The notes below the pieces were generated by a model. The model searched no databases, had not been told where the DNA came from, and worked only from the letters and a program-made list of their open reading frames with translations. DNA of 64,000 bases from Alistipes sp. Lineage in GTDB: Bacteria > Bacteroidota > Bacteroidia > Bacteroidales > Rikenellaceae. The position numbers and the translations under genes are program-made. Below are positions 1 to 8,017 of this stretch, one piece after another (within the stretch, counting starts at the first letter, position 1; the number at the start of each line of letters is the position of its first letter). The stretch lies in the NCBI GenBank assembly GCA_017410165.1, contig JAFQRH010000019.1:290455-354454 (forward strand), given 5' to 3'.

Positions 1-245
1 GGCGTAACATCCTTTGCCGAGTCGAAATTCAACGAATACTTTATCTTCTCGTCACCACTCCACTCGGTAGGGTACGAATTGCCGTCCGGCTCGCCAAACG
101 ACGTACGGCTCTCGTCGATAGTCATCGTTACGTTAACCTTAACGGTTGGCTTCGATACGATGTTCTCATCCTCATACTGCGAACAAGCCGCAAATGCCAT
201 CGTTGCTACAACGATGAACATCATCATCTTGAAGAACTTTTTCAT
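1..245 (-). CDS. Fimbrillin-like lipoprotein, partial (3' end outside window)
   Basis: Eighty-one codons of the N-terminus are present and the rest runs off the left edge. The protein starts MKKFFKMMMFIVVATMAFAAC, a signal peptide ending in the lipobox AFAAC, so it should be an outer-membrane or surface lipoprotein. The mature part contains TRTSFG-like and YPTEWSGDEKI segments (seen as SRTSFGEPDG then YPTEWSGDEK) that resemble the start of fimbrillin/Mfa-type surface proteins of Bacteroidales. It lies 7 bases downstream of a small peptide gene on the same strand, an arrangement often seen before such surface-protein operons. The lipoprotein call is firm; the fimbrillin family call is an inference from a short segment. 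Confidence 0.65.
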   Translation of the reverse strand, partial: MKKFFKMMMFIVVATMAFAACSQYEDENIVSKPTVKVNVTMTIDESRTSFGEPDGNSYPTEWSGDEKIKYSLNFDSAKDVT

Positions 246-252
246 AGTGCGA

Positions 253-399
253 CTATTCGTTGTTAAGAGTTCCCCAATCTTCCGACTCGGCGTTCTCGAT
301 GTCGCCGATAACCAAACTTGCTGCAAAACCCGACTCGATGCGGATGTTGCACAAGCGTACTTCCGGTGCCTCATACGAGGCGAAAAAAGTTTTTGTCAT
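253..399 (-). CDS. Small 48-residue peptide with YEAPEV / ESGFAAS motif
   Basis: A complete reading frame of 48 codons begins MTKTFFASYEAPEVRL and ends EDWGTLNNE. The pattern of an early YEAPEV followed by an ESGFAAS motif and an acidic tail is familiar from short, poorly annotated peptides placed directly ahead of fimbrillin-like lipoprotein genes in Bacteroidales. There is no signal peptide or membrane segment. An A/T-rich stretch precedes the ATG in place of a Shine-Dalgarno sequence. The next gene on this strand starts 7 bases after its stop, so the two are probably co-transcribed. Function is unknown. Confidence 0.6.
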   Translation of the reverse strand: MTKTFFASYEAPEVRLCNIRIESGFAASLVIGDIENAESEDWGTLNNE

Positions 400-554
400 A
401 CGTTTGTTTTTTTTGTTATTTTGTTGTTAATTAATTTGTTGCATTGTTTGCGTTGTGCTCCTTATGCGTGTTGCGCGCCCATTCATATATGCGCATACGT
501 ATAGTTAGCGTACAAAGATACGTATATTATTTATAATATAAAAGTGAAATGCGT

Positions 555-867
555 CTAAAAAGGTGATTTTTGCGTTATGCTCGACCTCGAAATGCTCACA
601 TACGCCAAGTATGCTCCGCTTTCTCTCTCTTCGCAGGCCTTAAAATCCCTCTTTTTATACGCATTTCGCCATCGCGCCCTAAAAAGGTGATTTCTGTGTT
701 ATGCTCGACCTCGAAATGCTCACATACGCCAAGTATGCTCCGCTTTCTCTCTCTTCGCAGGCCTTAAAATCCCTCTTTTTATACACATTTCGCCACCGCG
801 CCCTAAAAAGGTGATTTCTGCGTTATGCTCGACCTCGAAATGCTCACATACGCCAAGTATGCTCCGC
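555..867. repeat. Tandem repeat, 124-bp period, 2.5 copies
   Basis: Two full units (555-678 and 679-802) and a 65-base partial unit (803-867) begin CTAAAAAGGTGATTT and differ at only a few positions. No start-to-stop coding pattern makes sense across them. A diverged, inverted copy of the same unit lies at 63741-63842, so this is a dispersed intergenic family and not only a local duplication. Together with 400-554 and 868-1004 it fills the gene-free stretch before valS; nothing else is recognisable there. Confidence 0.85.
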
Positions 868-1004
868 CTGCCCCGACTTCGCAAACACCGTTATTTGTGG
901 CTGAATGTAATACGTATCGGGCAATTTTCGGGCTAAAACCGCAAAATTGTCCTATATTTCCGCTTTTTGGGAGGATATTTTCGTAGAAATCCGATTTCTT
1001 TTGC

Positions 1005-1012
1005 TAATTTTG
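1005..1012 (+). promoter_or_regulatory. Promoter -7 element for valS
   Basis: TAATTTTG matches the Bacteroidetes -7 consensus TAnnTTTG and is the best match in the 200 bases before valS. No clear TTTG lies at the expected distance upstream, so the -33 part is weak. It predicts a 5' leader of about 65 bases. Confidence 0.5.
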
Positions 1013-1079
1013 CAAGATAAAATCGCCGTGTGCGAAATGTTGGTACGAAAATATAGAACGAAATAAATTATATCGACTT

Positions 1080-3707
1080 ATGCAGATTGCTGACAAGTAC
1101 TCTCCGCAGGAGATTGAACAAAAGTGGTACGACTATTGGTGCGACCACAACCTTTTCCACTCGGAACCCGACCATCGTGAACCATATACGATTGTCATTC
1201 CGCCACCAAACGTGACAGGTATGCTCCATATGGGCCATATGCTCAACAATACGTTGCAGGATGTGTTGGTGCGTCGCGCCCGAATGTCGGGCAAGAATGC
1301 CTGCTGGGTGCCGGGTACCGACCACGCCTCGATTGCTACGGAGGCAAAGGTCGTGGCTAAACTCAAAGCCGAAGGTATCGACAAGGCGTCGCTGACACGT
1401 GACGAGTTCCTTGCCCACGCTTGGGAGTGGAAGGAGAAGCACGGCGGCATCATCCTCAAACAGTTGCGCAAACTCGGTGCATCGTGCGATTGGGATCGTA
1501 CCTGCTTTACGATGGACGAGCCGCGTACGGAGGGTGTCATCAAGGTCTTCTGCGACCTCTATCGCAAGGGTAAAATCTATCGCGGTGTGCGTATGGTGCA
1601 TTGGGATCCGTCGGCAAAAACCGCACTTTCGGACGAGGAGGTAATCTATAAAGAGTCGCAGGGCAAACTCTACTATTTGCGCTATCGTTTGGAGGGCACC
1701 GACCGCAATATTATCGTCGCTACGACCCGTCCGGAGACGATTCTCGGCGATACGGCAGTCTGCCTGAACCCGAATGACCCACGCTATGCCGATGTGCCGG
1801 AGGATGCGCGCGTAATTGTGCCGCTCGTAGGTCGCTCGATTCCGATTATCCGCGACGAATATGTTGATATCGAGTTTGGTACGGGTGCGTTGAAGGTTAC
1901 GCCGGCGCACGACGTGAATGACTATATGCTCGGCGAGAAATATGGTTTGGAGACCATCGACATCTTCAACGACGACGGTACGATTAACGACAAGGTCGGT
2001 ATGTACGTCGGCGTGGATCGTTTCGAGTGCCGCAAGCAGATTGAGAAGGATTTGGAGGCAGCCGGACTGATGGAGAAGACCGAGCCATACACGAATAATG
2101 TCGGTTACTCGGAGCGTACGGGTGTTGCCATCGAGCCGAAGTTGTCGATGCAGTGGTTTATGTCGATGGCCGACATCGCCAAGCCGGCAACTCGTGCGGT
2201 GATGGAGGATGTCATCCGTTTCGTGCCAGAGAAGTATAAGAACACCTATCGCCACTGGATGGAGAACATCAAGGATTGGTGTATCTCGCGCCAGTTGTGG
2301 TGGGGTCAGCGCATTCCGGCATACTATCTGCCGAAGGGCGGTTATGTCGTAGCCGAGACGGCCGAGGAGGCGTTGGCTTTGGCACGCGAGAAGTCGGGCG
2401 ATGCTGCGTTGCAGATGAGCGACTTGCGTCAGGATGAGGATGTGCTCGATACGTGGTTCTCGTCGTGGTTGTGGCCGATTTCGGTCTTCGACGGCATTCG
2501 CAATCCGGATAACGAGGAGATTCGCTACTACTATCCGACCAACGACCTTGTGACGGGTCCGGATATCATCTTCTTCTGGGTGGCACGTATGATTATGGCT
2601 GGCTACGAGTATCGTGGCGAGATGCCGTTCCGCAACGTATATTTCACGGGTATCGTGCGCGATAAGATTGGTCGCAAGATGTCGAAGCAGTTGGGTAATT
2701 CGCCTGACCCGCTCGATTTGATTGCGCAGTACGGCGCAGACGGTGTGCGTGTTGCGATGATGCTCTGTTCGAGTGCTGGTAACGACCTTATGTTCGACGA
2801 TGCACTCTGCGAGCAGGGCCGTAACTTCGGTAACAAGATTTGGAACGCCTACCGTCTGATTAACGGTTGGACGACGGACGAGTCGCTCGCACAGAGCGAT
2901 AATAACCGTGCCGGTGTTGAGTGGTTCGAGCAGAAGCTCAATGCTGCGCTTGCCGAGATTGAGGATAACTTCCGCGCTTACCGTATTTCGGAGGCGTTGA
3001 TGGTTGCATACAAACTCTTCTGGGACGATTTCAGCGGTTGGTATCTCGAAATCGTCAAGCCGGCATACGGTCAGCCGACCGATGTAGCAACTATTGAGGC
3101 AACCAAGCGTTTCTTCGAGCAGTTGATGCTCGTTCTGCATCCGTTTATGCCGTTCGTGACCGAGGAGATTTGGCAGGATTTGGCAGAGCGTAAGCCGAGC
3201 GAGTCGATTATGGTTGCCGACAAACCGGAACCACAGCCGATTGACGAGCAGCTGCTCGCGCGTTTTGCGCTGTTGCAGGAGGCGGTATCGGCCGTGCGTA
3301 ATGTCCGCAAGCAGAAGAACTTGCCACAGAAGGAGCAGATTGAGTTGAAGGTCGTGGCGGACGAAAACTATCCGTCGGAGTTCGAGTCGGTATTACGCAA
3401 GATGGGTAACCTCTCGGCTGTGACGGCCGTAACGGAGAAGTGCGCAACGGATGCGGGCTTCATCGTGAAGACTACGCAGTACTTTGTTCCGATGGGCGAC
3501 AACGTGAATGTTGAGGAGGAGATTGCCAAGTTGGAGAAGGATTTGGCATACTACGAGGGCTTCCTCTCATCCGTAATGAAGAAACTCTCGAACGAGCGTT
3601 TTGTCTCGTCGGCTCCGGCGCAAGTGGTTGCTAACGAGCGCGCAAAGCAGTCGGATGCCGAGGCGAAGATTGCTGCCATCCGCGAGCAACTCGCAGCGTT
3701 GAAGTAA
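1080..3707 (+). CDS. valS: Valyl-tRNA synthetase
   Basis: This class I aminoacyl-tRNA synthetase charges tRNA-Val in the cytoplasm and edits mischarged threonine. The 875-residue length is normal for bacterial ValRS. The HIGH signature is present as HMGH (residues 50-53) inside [13 protein letters not shown], and the KMSKS loop as KMSKQ (533-537). [10 protein letters not shown] and the editing-domain segment with TTRPET are clear, as is [16 protein letters not shown]. The C-terminus after about residue 800 is the usual ValRS tRNA-binding coiled coil ([14 protein letters not shown] onward). The ATG is the first in frame after the promoter. The gene is monocistronic and followed by a strong terminator. 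Confidence 0.98.
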   Translation: MQIADKYSPQEIEQKWYDYWCDHNLFHSEPDHREPYTIVIPPPNVTGMLHMGHMLNNTLQDVLVRRARMSGKNACWVPGTDHASIATEAKVVAKLKAEGIDKASLTRDEFLAHAWEWKEKHGGIILKQLRKLGASCDWDRTCFTMDEPRTEGVIKVFCDLYRKGKIYRGVRMVHWDPSAKTALSDEEVIYKESQGKLYYLRYRLEGTDRNIIVATTRPETILGDTAVCLNPNDPRYADVPEDARVIVPLVGRSIPIIRDEYVDIEFGTGALKVTPAHDVNDYMLGEKYGLETIDIFNDDGTINDKVGMYVGVDRFECRKQIEKDLEAAGLMEKTEPYTNNVGYSERTGVAIEPKLSMQWFMSMADIAKPATRAVMEDVIRFVPEKYKNTYRHWMENIKDWCISRQLWWGQRIPAYYLPKGGYVVAETAEEALALAREKSGDAALQMSDLRQDEDVLDTWFSSWLWPISVFDGIRNPDNEEIRYYYPTNDLVTGPDIIFFWVARMIMAGYEYRGEMPFRNVYFTGIVRDKIGRKMSKQLGNSPDPLDLIAQYGADGVRVAMMLCSSAGNDLMFDDALCEQGRNFGNKIWNAYRLINGWTTDESLAQSDNNRAGVEWFEQKLNAALAEIEDNFRAYRISEALMVAYKLFWDDFSGWYLEIVKPAYGQPTDVATIEATKRFFEQLMLVLHPFMPFVTEEIWQDLAERKPSESIMVADKPEPQPIDEQLLARFALLQEAVSAVRNVRKQKNLPQKEQIELKVVADENYPSEFESVLRKMGNLSAVTAVTEKCATDAGFIVKTTQYFVPMGDNVNVEEEIAKLEKDLAYYEGFLSSVMKKLSNERFVSSAPAQVVANERAKQSDAEAKIAAIREQLAALK

Positions 3708-3726
3708 CGGTTTGCTACTGTATATG

Positions 3727-3763
3727 AAAAGAGCCGCATCCCACGTCGGGTTGCGGCTCTTTT
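3727..3763. terminator. Bidirectional terminator between valS and the maturase gene
   Basis: A perfect 12-bp stem, AAAAGAGCCGCA with TGCGGCTCTTTT, encloses a 13-base loop and carries A and T runs on its two sides. It can therefore stop transcription from both convergent genes. Confidence 0.85.
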
Positions 3764-3778
3764 GGTTGTGTTGCTCCG

Positions 3779-4999
3779 CTATAATTCGCGCATAATTTCG
3801 GCGGCGGGCTTGCCCTCCAAAATAAGTTGCTTCATACGCTCCATCGGCTGCTCCGTGTGGTCGAAAAACATCTTGTAACCCTCGCACAGATAATTCTTCC
3901 CGTATTCGCCCGTCGAGTCGTCGATAAAGCGGTGCTTCGGGCACTCGCCGTGGCAGGGCGTGTAGTGTCGGCAGTGTCTGCAATCGCGTGGCAGCGACGA
4001 ACGCTTCGAGACGCCAAACTCGAATTGGCGGTCGCAATATGCCAAATCGGCCAGCCGGTCGTGGTTGATGTTGCCGATTTTGTACTCCGGATAGACGAAG
4101 TGGTCGCACGAATAGACATCGCCGTTATGTTCGACCGTAAGACCGCTTCCGCACGTCTCGCACAGCGAACATACGGAGGGTTGTACGCCGACTTTCAGTG
4201 CGAGTGTCGCATCGAACAACTGCACGTATCGTCTGCCTACGTCGTGCGCAACCCAATCGTCGAAGACGTCGCACATAAACTGTCCGAATCCGCGAGCCGA
4301 TATTGACCACGGAGCAATCGCGGCACCCTTCGCCTCGGGCGATTGGATGCGACCGTCGCACAGCAACTCGGCGACAGGCAGAAACTGCATAAAGACGCTG
4401 ATTCCGCGCAAGAAACGATAGACCTCCTTGCCACGCCCCTCGCTGTGGATGTTCACGGTCGATAGAGTGTTGTACTCCACGCGGTTGCGATACAGACGCT
4501 CGACGCCGCGCATTACGCGAGCAAAGGTCTTTTCGCCACCCGCATCCACTCGATGTGCATCGTGAATATCCTCCGGCCCGTCAATCGAGATGCCGACCAG
4601 AAAGCCGCTATCGCGGAAAATCTCGCACCACTCGTCGTCGAGCAGCAGACCATTGGTCTGAATCGAGTTCTCGACCGTCTTGCCCTCGGCATACTTCTGT
4701 TGCAGACGTACCGCCTTGCGGAAAAACTCTTTGCCTGCCAATAGCGGCTCGCCACCGTGCCACGCAAAGGCGATGACGGGCGAGTTGTTACCCTCGATAT
4801 TGGCGCGTACGTAGCGTTCGAGCAGTGCATCGTCCATCGGTGGCTGGCGATTCTCGTATAGAGCCGCCTTGTCGAGGTAGTAGCAATACTTGCAACGCAT
4901 ATTGCACAAAGAGCCGACGGGCTTTACCATCGAGGTAAAGCCGCGTCGTTCGTTGCGTTTGACAATGTCTTCGTATGTAAATTCTACGGAGCGTTTCAC
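3779..4999 (-). CDS. Anaerobic sulfatase-maturating enzyme (radical SAM, SPASM)
   Basis: The enzyme oxidises a Cys or Ser of an unfolded sulfatase to formylglycine, in the cytoplasm and without oxygen. The radical SAM cluster motif CNMRCKYCYY gives C32, C36 and C39. The SPASM domain supplies further cysteines (CETCGSGLTVEHNGDVYSCD, then CRHCRHYTPCHGECPKH) that bind two auxiliary 4Fe-4S clusters. WHGGEPLL and SIDGPEDIHD are typical of the family. Length, 406 residues, is slightly above the usual 370-400. It is the second gene of a two-gene unit, 11 bases after the sulfatase stop, which names its likely substrate. Confidence 0.93.
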   Translation of the reverse strand: MKRSVEFTYEDIVKRNERRGFTSMVKPVGSLCNMRCKYCYYLDKAALYENRQPPMDDALLERYVRANIEGNNSPVIAFAWHGGEPLLAGKEFFRKAVRLQQKYAEGKTVENSIQTNGLLLDDEWCEIFRDSGFLVGISIDGPEDIHDAHRVDAGGEKTFARVMRGVERLYRNRVEYNTLSTVNIHSEGRGKEVYRFLRGISVFMQFLPVAELLCDGRIQSPEAKGAAIAPWSISARGFGQFMCDVFDDWVAHDVGRRYVQLFDATLALKVGVQPSVCSLCETCGSGLTVEHNGDVYSCDHFVYPEYKIGNINHDRLADLAYCDRQFEFGVSKRSSLPRDCRHCRHYTPCHGECPKHRFIDDSTGEYGKNYLCEGYKMFFDHTEQPMERMKQLILEGKPAAEIMREL

Positions 5000-5010
5000 G
5001 CTGTTTTTGC

Positions 5011-6615
5011 CTATTTGCGGGTGATGTCAATCTGGAATTTAGGGAACGATGGGTGTACGTGCGACTGCTCGATGTAACCCCACATACGCTCGACAATCTC
5101 CGGATGCTCGGCAGCAACATCTTTCTCGTCCTGCTCGATATCCTTGCCCGGCGTGGTGATGTCGAAGAGTTTCATCGTGCGATTGCCGGCGTGTACGTTC
5201 TCGATAAGGCCCTTCCAGTTGCCCCAACGAACAGCCAACTGACCACCGCGGTCAGGGAACTCCCAATAGAGGAATTCGTGCTCCTGCTGCTGCTCGACGT
5301 TGCCCGTGAGAGTTGGTACGAGCGACAGACCATCGGTCTGTGGCGACTCAACACCCGCGATGTCGCAGAGCGTCGGCATAATGTCGGCAAAGTAGCCCAT
5401 ATGGTCGCTCACTACGCCGCCCTGTTTCATCTGTGCAGGCCACGAAGCGATGAACGGCATACGGATACCGCCCTCGCGCAGAGTGCGTTTGCCCCAGCCC
5501 TTACCGCAACGATAAGGTGCTGCGCTATCCATCCAAACGGTAGGCGAGGAGTTGTTGTTTGCCGGGCCGTTGTCGCTGGTTACGATGATGAGCGTGTTGT
5601 CGTAGATGCCCAAACGCTTCAACTCTTTTACGAGCTCGCCAACCTGATAGTCGAAGTACGAAATCATAGCCGAGTAGGTTGCACGAGGGTAACGGCAAGG
5701 GTAGTAGTTGTGTGGCCATTTGCCGGGGTTGCACAACTCATCGGAGAGCGGCTCCTCGTCGCCATACTTTGCAACATACTTATCAACCCACTCCTGCGGT
5801 GCCATCAGTGGCGAGTGCGGGAACGGAGTTGTCCACATCAGGAAGAACGGTTTATCCTTGTTCTCGTTCACAAACTCGATGACGTTCTCGTACATAGCAT
5901 CCGGCGAATAGACCTTACCCTTGCTATATTTGTCGTAACTGCGAATATCGAGCGGATCAGCACCCGGATCGAGTTTCGTACCCGGAATGGTAATCTTGTC
6001 GCGGTCGTTGATATAAACTCTCTCGCCATTCTTCCACATATAGAGCGGATAGTAGTTGTGCGCCAGACGCTGGCAGACACAACCGTAGTAGAAATCGAAA
6101 CCGCAATCCCACGGAGCCGAGCCATTTACCGGGCCACCAAGACCCCATTTGCCGACCATACCCGTAGCGTAGCCCGCCTGCTGCATAACGGTACCGAGCG
6201 TCGGTGTGCCTTCGGCGAGACCCATCTGACCCTCCTGCTCGGGATGGTTTTCGATATCGATATAGTCCCACGTAGCAGGATTGGTGTGGTCCTCGACGTT
6301 GTCACGAATCTGTGCGTGACCCATATGCAGACCGGTCATCAGACAGCCACGCGATGGTGCCGATACGGGGCAATTCGAGTACATATCGGTAAACAGAATA
6401 CCACTCTCGGCCAGAGCATCGATGTTAGGTGTCTCGGTACGGGTCTGGCCGTAGCAACTGAAATCGCCATATCCGGCATCGTCCATCAAAATAAAGATGA
6501 CGTTCGGCTTCTCTTCGTTGTTCGGCTTCACGGCATCACAACCGACCAATGCAGGGGTTGCGGCAGTCGGCACAGCCACACAGAGGGCTGTTTTTGTAAG
6601 CGAATTAAATTTCAT
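5011..6615 (-). CDS. Sulfatase, serine-type, lipoprotein-like
   Basis: A type I sulfatase of the alkaline phosphatase superfamily that hydrolyses sulfate esters, probably on host or dietary glycans, in the periplasm. The ATG at 6615 gives MKFNSLTKTALCVAVPTAAT followed by PALVGCD, a plausible lipoprotein signal with Cys26; an ATG 28 codons further upstream lies over the promoter and is rejected. Metal-binding aspartates are seen in ILMDDAGYGD (D45, D46). The signature PVSAPSRGCLMTG places serine (S85), not cysteine, at the residue converted to formylglycine, which suits the anaerobic maturase encoded next door. HSPLMAPQEW and VTSDNGPANN are further sulfatase blocks. The exact substrate cannot be read from sequence. 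Confidence 0.93.
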   Translation of the reverse strand: MKFNSLTKTALCVAVPTAATPALVGCDAVKPNNEEKPNVIFILMDDAGYGDFSCYGQTRTETPNIDALAESGILFTDMYSNCPVSAPSRGCLMTGLHMGHAQIRDNVEDHTNPATWDYIDIENHPEQEGQMGLAEGTPTLGTVMQQAGYATGMVGKWGLGGPVNGSAPWDCGFDFYYGCVCQRLAHNYYPLYMWKNGERVYINDRDKITIPGTKLDPGADPLDIRSYDKYSKGKVYSPDAMYENVIEFVNENKDKPFFLMWTTPFPHSPLMAPQEWVDKYVAKYGDEEPLSDELCNPGKWPHNYYPCRYPRATYSAMISYFDYQVGELVKELKRLGIYDNTLIIVTSDNGPANNNSSPTVWMDSAAPYRCGKGWGKRTLREGGIRMPFIASWPAQMKQGGVVSDHMGYFADIMPTLCDIAGVESPQTDGLSLVPTLTGNVEQQQEHEFLYWEFPDRGGQLAVRWGNWKGLIENVHAGNRTMKLFDITTPGKDIEQDEKDVAAEHPEIVERMWGYIEQSHVHPSFPKFQIDITRK

Positions 6616-6644
6616 ATTTATAGTGTTTAGGTTGTTCAATATCG

Positions 6645-6676
6645 CAAAAATAACAATAAATGGATAAAAAAACAAA
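6645..6676 (-). promoter_or_regulatory. Promoter of the sulfatase-maturase operon
   Basis: On the minus strand TTTG (6673-6676) is followed after 20 bases by TATTTTTG (6645-6652), a full Bacteroidetes -33/-7 pair. It lies inside the longer version of the sulfatase reading frame and so supports the downstream start codon. Confidence 0.8.
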
Positions 6677-6728
6677 CGAATTTTTGATATAAAATGCACT
6701 GCGCGTTACGTGTTTTAATAAATTTTCG

Positions 6729-6736
6729 TACTTTTG
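6729..6736 (+). promoter_or_regulatory. Possible -7 element for an untranslated RNA
   Basis: TACTTTTG fits TAnnTTTG. No protein gene follows for 450 bases; a terminator hairpin does, at about 6959-6995. The -33 match is poor. Confidence 0.4.
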
Positions 6737-6741
6737 TCCAT

Positions 6742-6996
6742 ATCGTGTGGCAACGCCACCGGATTGACATATATGTTGATGTTTTATTGACAGTATTTCC
6801 ACGCTCAAAACTTGGCAATTTTGGACTAACAGGAGATCGCGACAAAGCATCCACTGCGATGTTATATCGTCAGCATTGCGCTTGGCGCAGTGTGTGCATA
6901 TATCATCCGGCGTGGGTATATTGTTGCTTGTCCTTGTTAGTAGGTAGCCAAGACCTTGGGCGTAGGATAAGTGGATAACTACCTACGCTTTTTTTT
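6742..6996 (+). ncRNA. Candidate structured RNA (possible 6S / Bacteroidales-1 type)
   Basis: This stretch has no convincing reading frame but starts after a -7 element and ends in the hairpin GCGTAGG/CCTACGC followed by eight Ts. A second, competing pairing GTAGGTAG with CTACCTAC and a nested CCAAG/CTTGG hairpin share the same bases, so the 3' part can fold in two ways. A short free-standing RNA with its own promoter and terminator is what is expected of the Bacteroidales 6S-like RNA; an attenuator for the ribosomal protein genes 190 bases downstream is the alternative, less likely because those genes have their own promoter. Start and identity are inferred. Confidence 0.35.
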
Positions 6997-7123
6997 ATGG
7001 ACCTATACGGCAATACGCAACTTCCCAGACGCTATGTTACACGTTGCGGCAGCGCGGTGCCTCTGTTCGTCTGCTCGGATAGAGGATAATTCGCACAATT
7101 TGGATAAAATTTTCGTCAGACGA

Positions 7124-7153
7124 TTGCCGAAACAAAAAAAAGTCGTATCTTTG
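7124..7153 (+). promoter_or_regulatory. Promoter of rpmI-rplT
   Basis: TTG (7124-7126), 19 bases, then TATCTTTG (7146-7153): a near-ideal Bacteroidetes promoter giving a leader of about 30 bases before rpmI. Confidence 0.85.
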
Positions 7154-7186
7154 CGCGCTATGTTTAACTAAAAATTATTTACAACT

Positions 7187-7381
7187 ATGCCAAAAATGAA
7201 AACTAATGCCGCTGCAAAGAAGCGTTTTACTTTCACCGGCACAGGTAAGATTAAGCGTAAGCACGCTTATCACAGTCACATCCTGACCAAAAAGACTAAG
7301 AAACAGAAGCGTAACCTCTGCTATTCGGGTATCGTTTCGCCAGCCGATGAGGCAAAAATCAAGACACTGCTGGTTAAATAA
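7187..7381 (+). CDS. rpmI: Ribosomal protein bL35
   Basis: A 64-residue, strongly basic protein of the large ribosomal subunit. [20 protein letters not shown] followed by [20 protein letters not shown] is the bL35 pattern and length. In many bacteria rpmI follows infC and thrS; here neither is present and the gene has its own promoter. rplT follows after 115 bases that hold a hairpin. Confidence 0.98.
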   Translation: MPKMKTNAAAKKRFTFTGTGKIKRKHAYHSHILTKKTKKQKRNLCYSGIVSPADEAKIKTLLVK

Positions 7382-7428
7382 TTCGGTTATTTAATCTGTA
7401 AGGTCACAATTAAAACAATTTATTAACC

Positions 7429-7479
7429 GAGATGAAACAGCCCTAAAGAGTACGAGAGAAACGTGCCGCTGTTAATCTC
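7429..7479 (+). promoter_or_regulatory. Hairpin leader between rpmI and rplT
   Basis: GAGAT-ga-AACAGC (7429-7441) pairs with GCTGTT-a-ATCTC (7468-7479) across a 26-base loop, with an internal bulge. It ends 17 bases before the rplT ATG and lacks a T-run, so it is not a terminator. Ribosomal protein L20 is known in other bacteria to repress its own operon by binding such a structured leader; that role here is inferred from position and shape only. Confidence 0.5.
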
Positions 7480-7496
7480 CTCAAAAACTTTTAATT

Positions 7497-7841
7497 ATGC
7501 CACGTTCAGTCAATGCTGTTGCGTCACGCGCAAGAAGAAAAAAGGTTTTGAAACTTGCCAAAGGTAACTTTGGTTCAAGGGGAAACGTATGGACAGTTGC
7601 GAAAAATACTGTCGAGAAGGGTTTGCAGTATGCTTATGCACACCGCCGCCTGAAAAAGCGTACATTCCGTTCGTTGTGGATTACCCGTATCAATGCGGCT
7701 GTCCGCGCTTATGGTTTGACCTATTCGGAGTTCATCGGTAAAGTAAACGCAAAGGGTATCGCCCTCAACCGTAAGGTTATGGCAGACCTGGCGATGAACG
7801 AGCCGAAGGCATTCGAGGCAATTGTAAATGCAGTTAAATAG
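7497..7841 (+). CDS. rplT: Ribosomal protein bL20
   Basis: The 114-residue protein binds 23S rRNA early in assembly of the large subunit. [20 protein letters not shown], the [20 protein letters not shown] segment and [20 protein letters not shown] are characteristic, and the length is normal. It is co-transcribed with rpmI and followed by a strong terminator. Confidence 0.98.
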   Translation: MPRSVNAVASRARRKKVLKLAKGNFGSRGNVWTVAKNTVEKGLQYAYAHRRLKKRTFRSLWITRINAAVRAYGLTYSEFIGKVNAKGIALNRKVMADLAMNEPKAFEAIVNAVK

Positions 7842-7867
7842 CACTTCGCCCATCGCGGCGTAAGTAG

Positions 7868-7898
7868 AGCGGAATCCTGCGGGGTTCCGCTTTTTTTT
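7868..7898 (+). terminator. Terminator of rpmI-rplT
   Basis: AGCGGAA and TTCCGCT form a stem around TCCTGCGGGG and are followed by a run of eight Ts. Confidence 0.9.
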
Positions 7899-7950
7899 GC
7901 ACCATTCCCCCGCTTTTAGATCTTGCCGCTGGGCGTACCATTATATATAA

Positions 7951-7997
7951 CGCACGCGAGGGCAACCCCGAAAAGGGAACCCTCGCGTGTGTTGCGT
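7951..7997. terminator. Strong hairpin after prs
   Basis: CGCACGCGAGGG pairs with CCCTCGCGTGTG across a loop of about 20 bases. It lies 20 bases beyond the prs stop on the minus strand. There is no long T-run on that side, so termination is likely but not certain. Confidence 0.55.
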
Positions 7998-8017
7998 ATC
8001 TCGAACGATATTCTCTT

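Noticed and set aside
79..767. Plus-strand open frames at the left end
   Set aside because: The first is antisense to the two small minus-strand genes; the second is made of the 124-bp repeat and would contain the same peptide twice.
555..867. CRISPR array
   Set aside because: The period is 124 bases with near-identical whole units, not short repeats alternating with unique spacers, and no cas gene is present.
1068..3140. Long minus-strand open frame opposite valS
   Set aside because: Antisense shadow of valS. Similar shadows opposite the sulfatase (5053-6630), alpha-galactosidase (9911-11818), recQ (32089-33828) and glmS were dropped for the same reason.
6971..7171. A 66-codon open frame upstream of rpmI
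   Set aside because: It begins inside a terminator hairpin and covers the rpmI promoter; no protein-like features.
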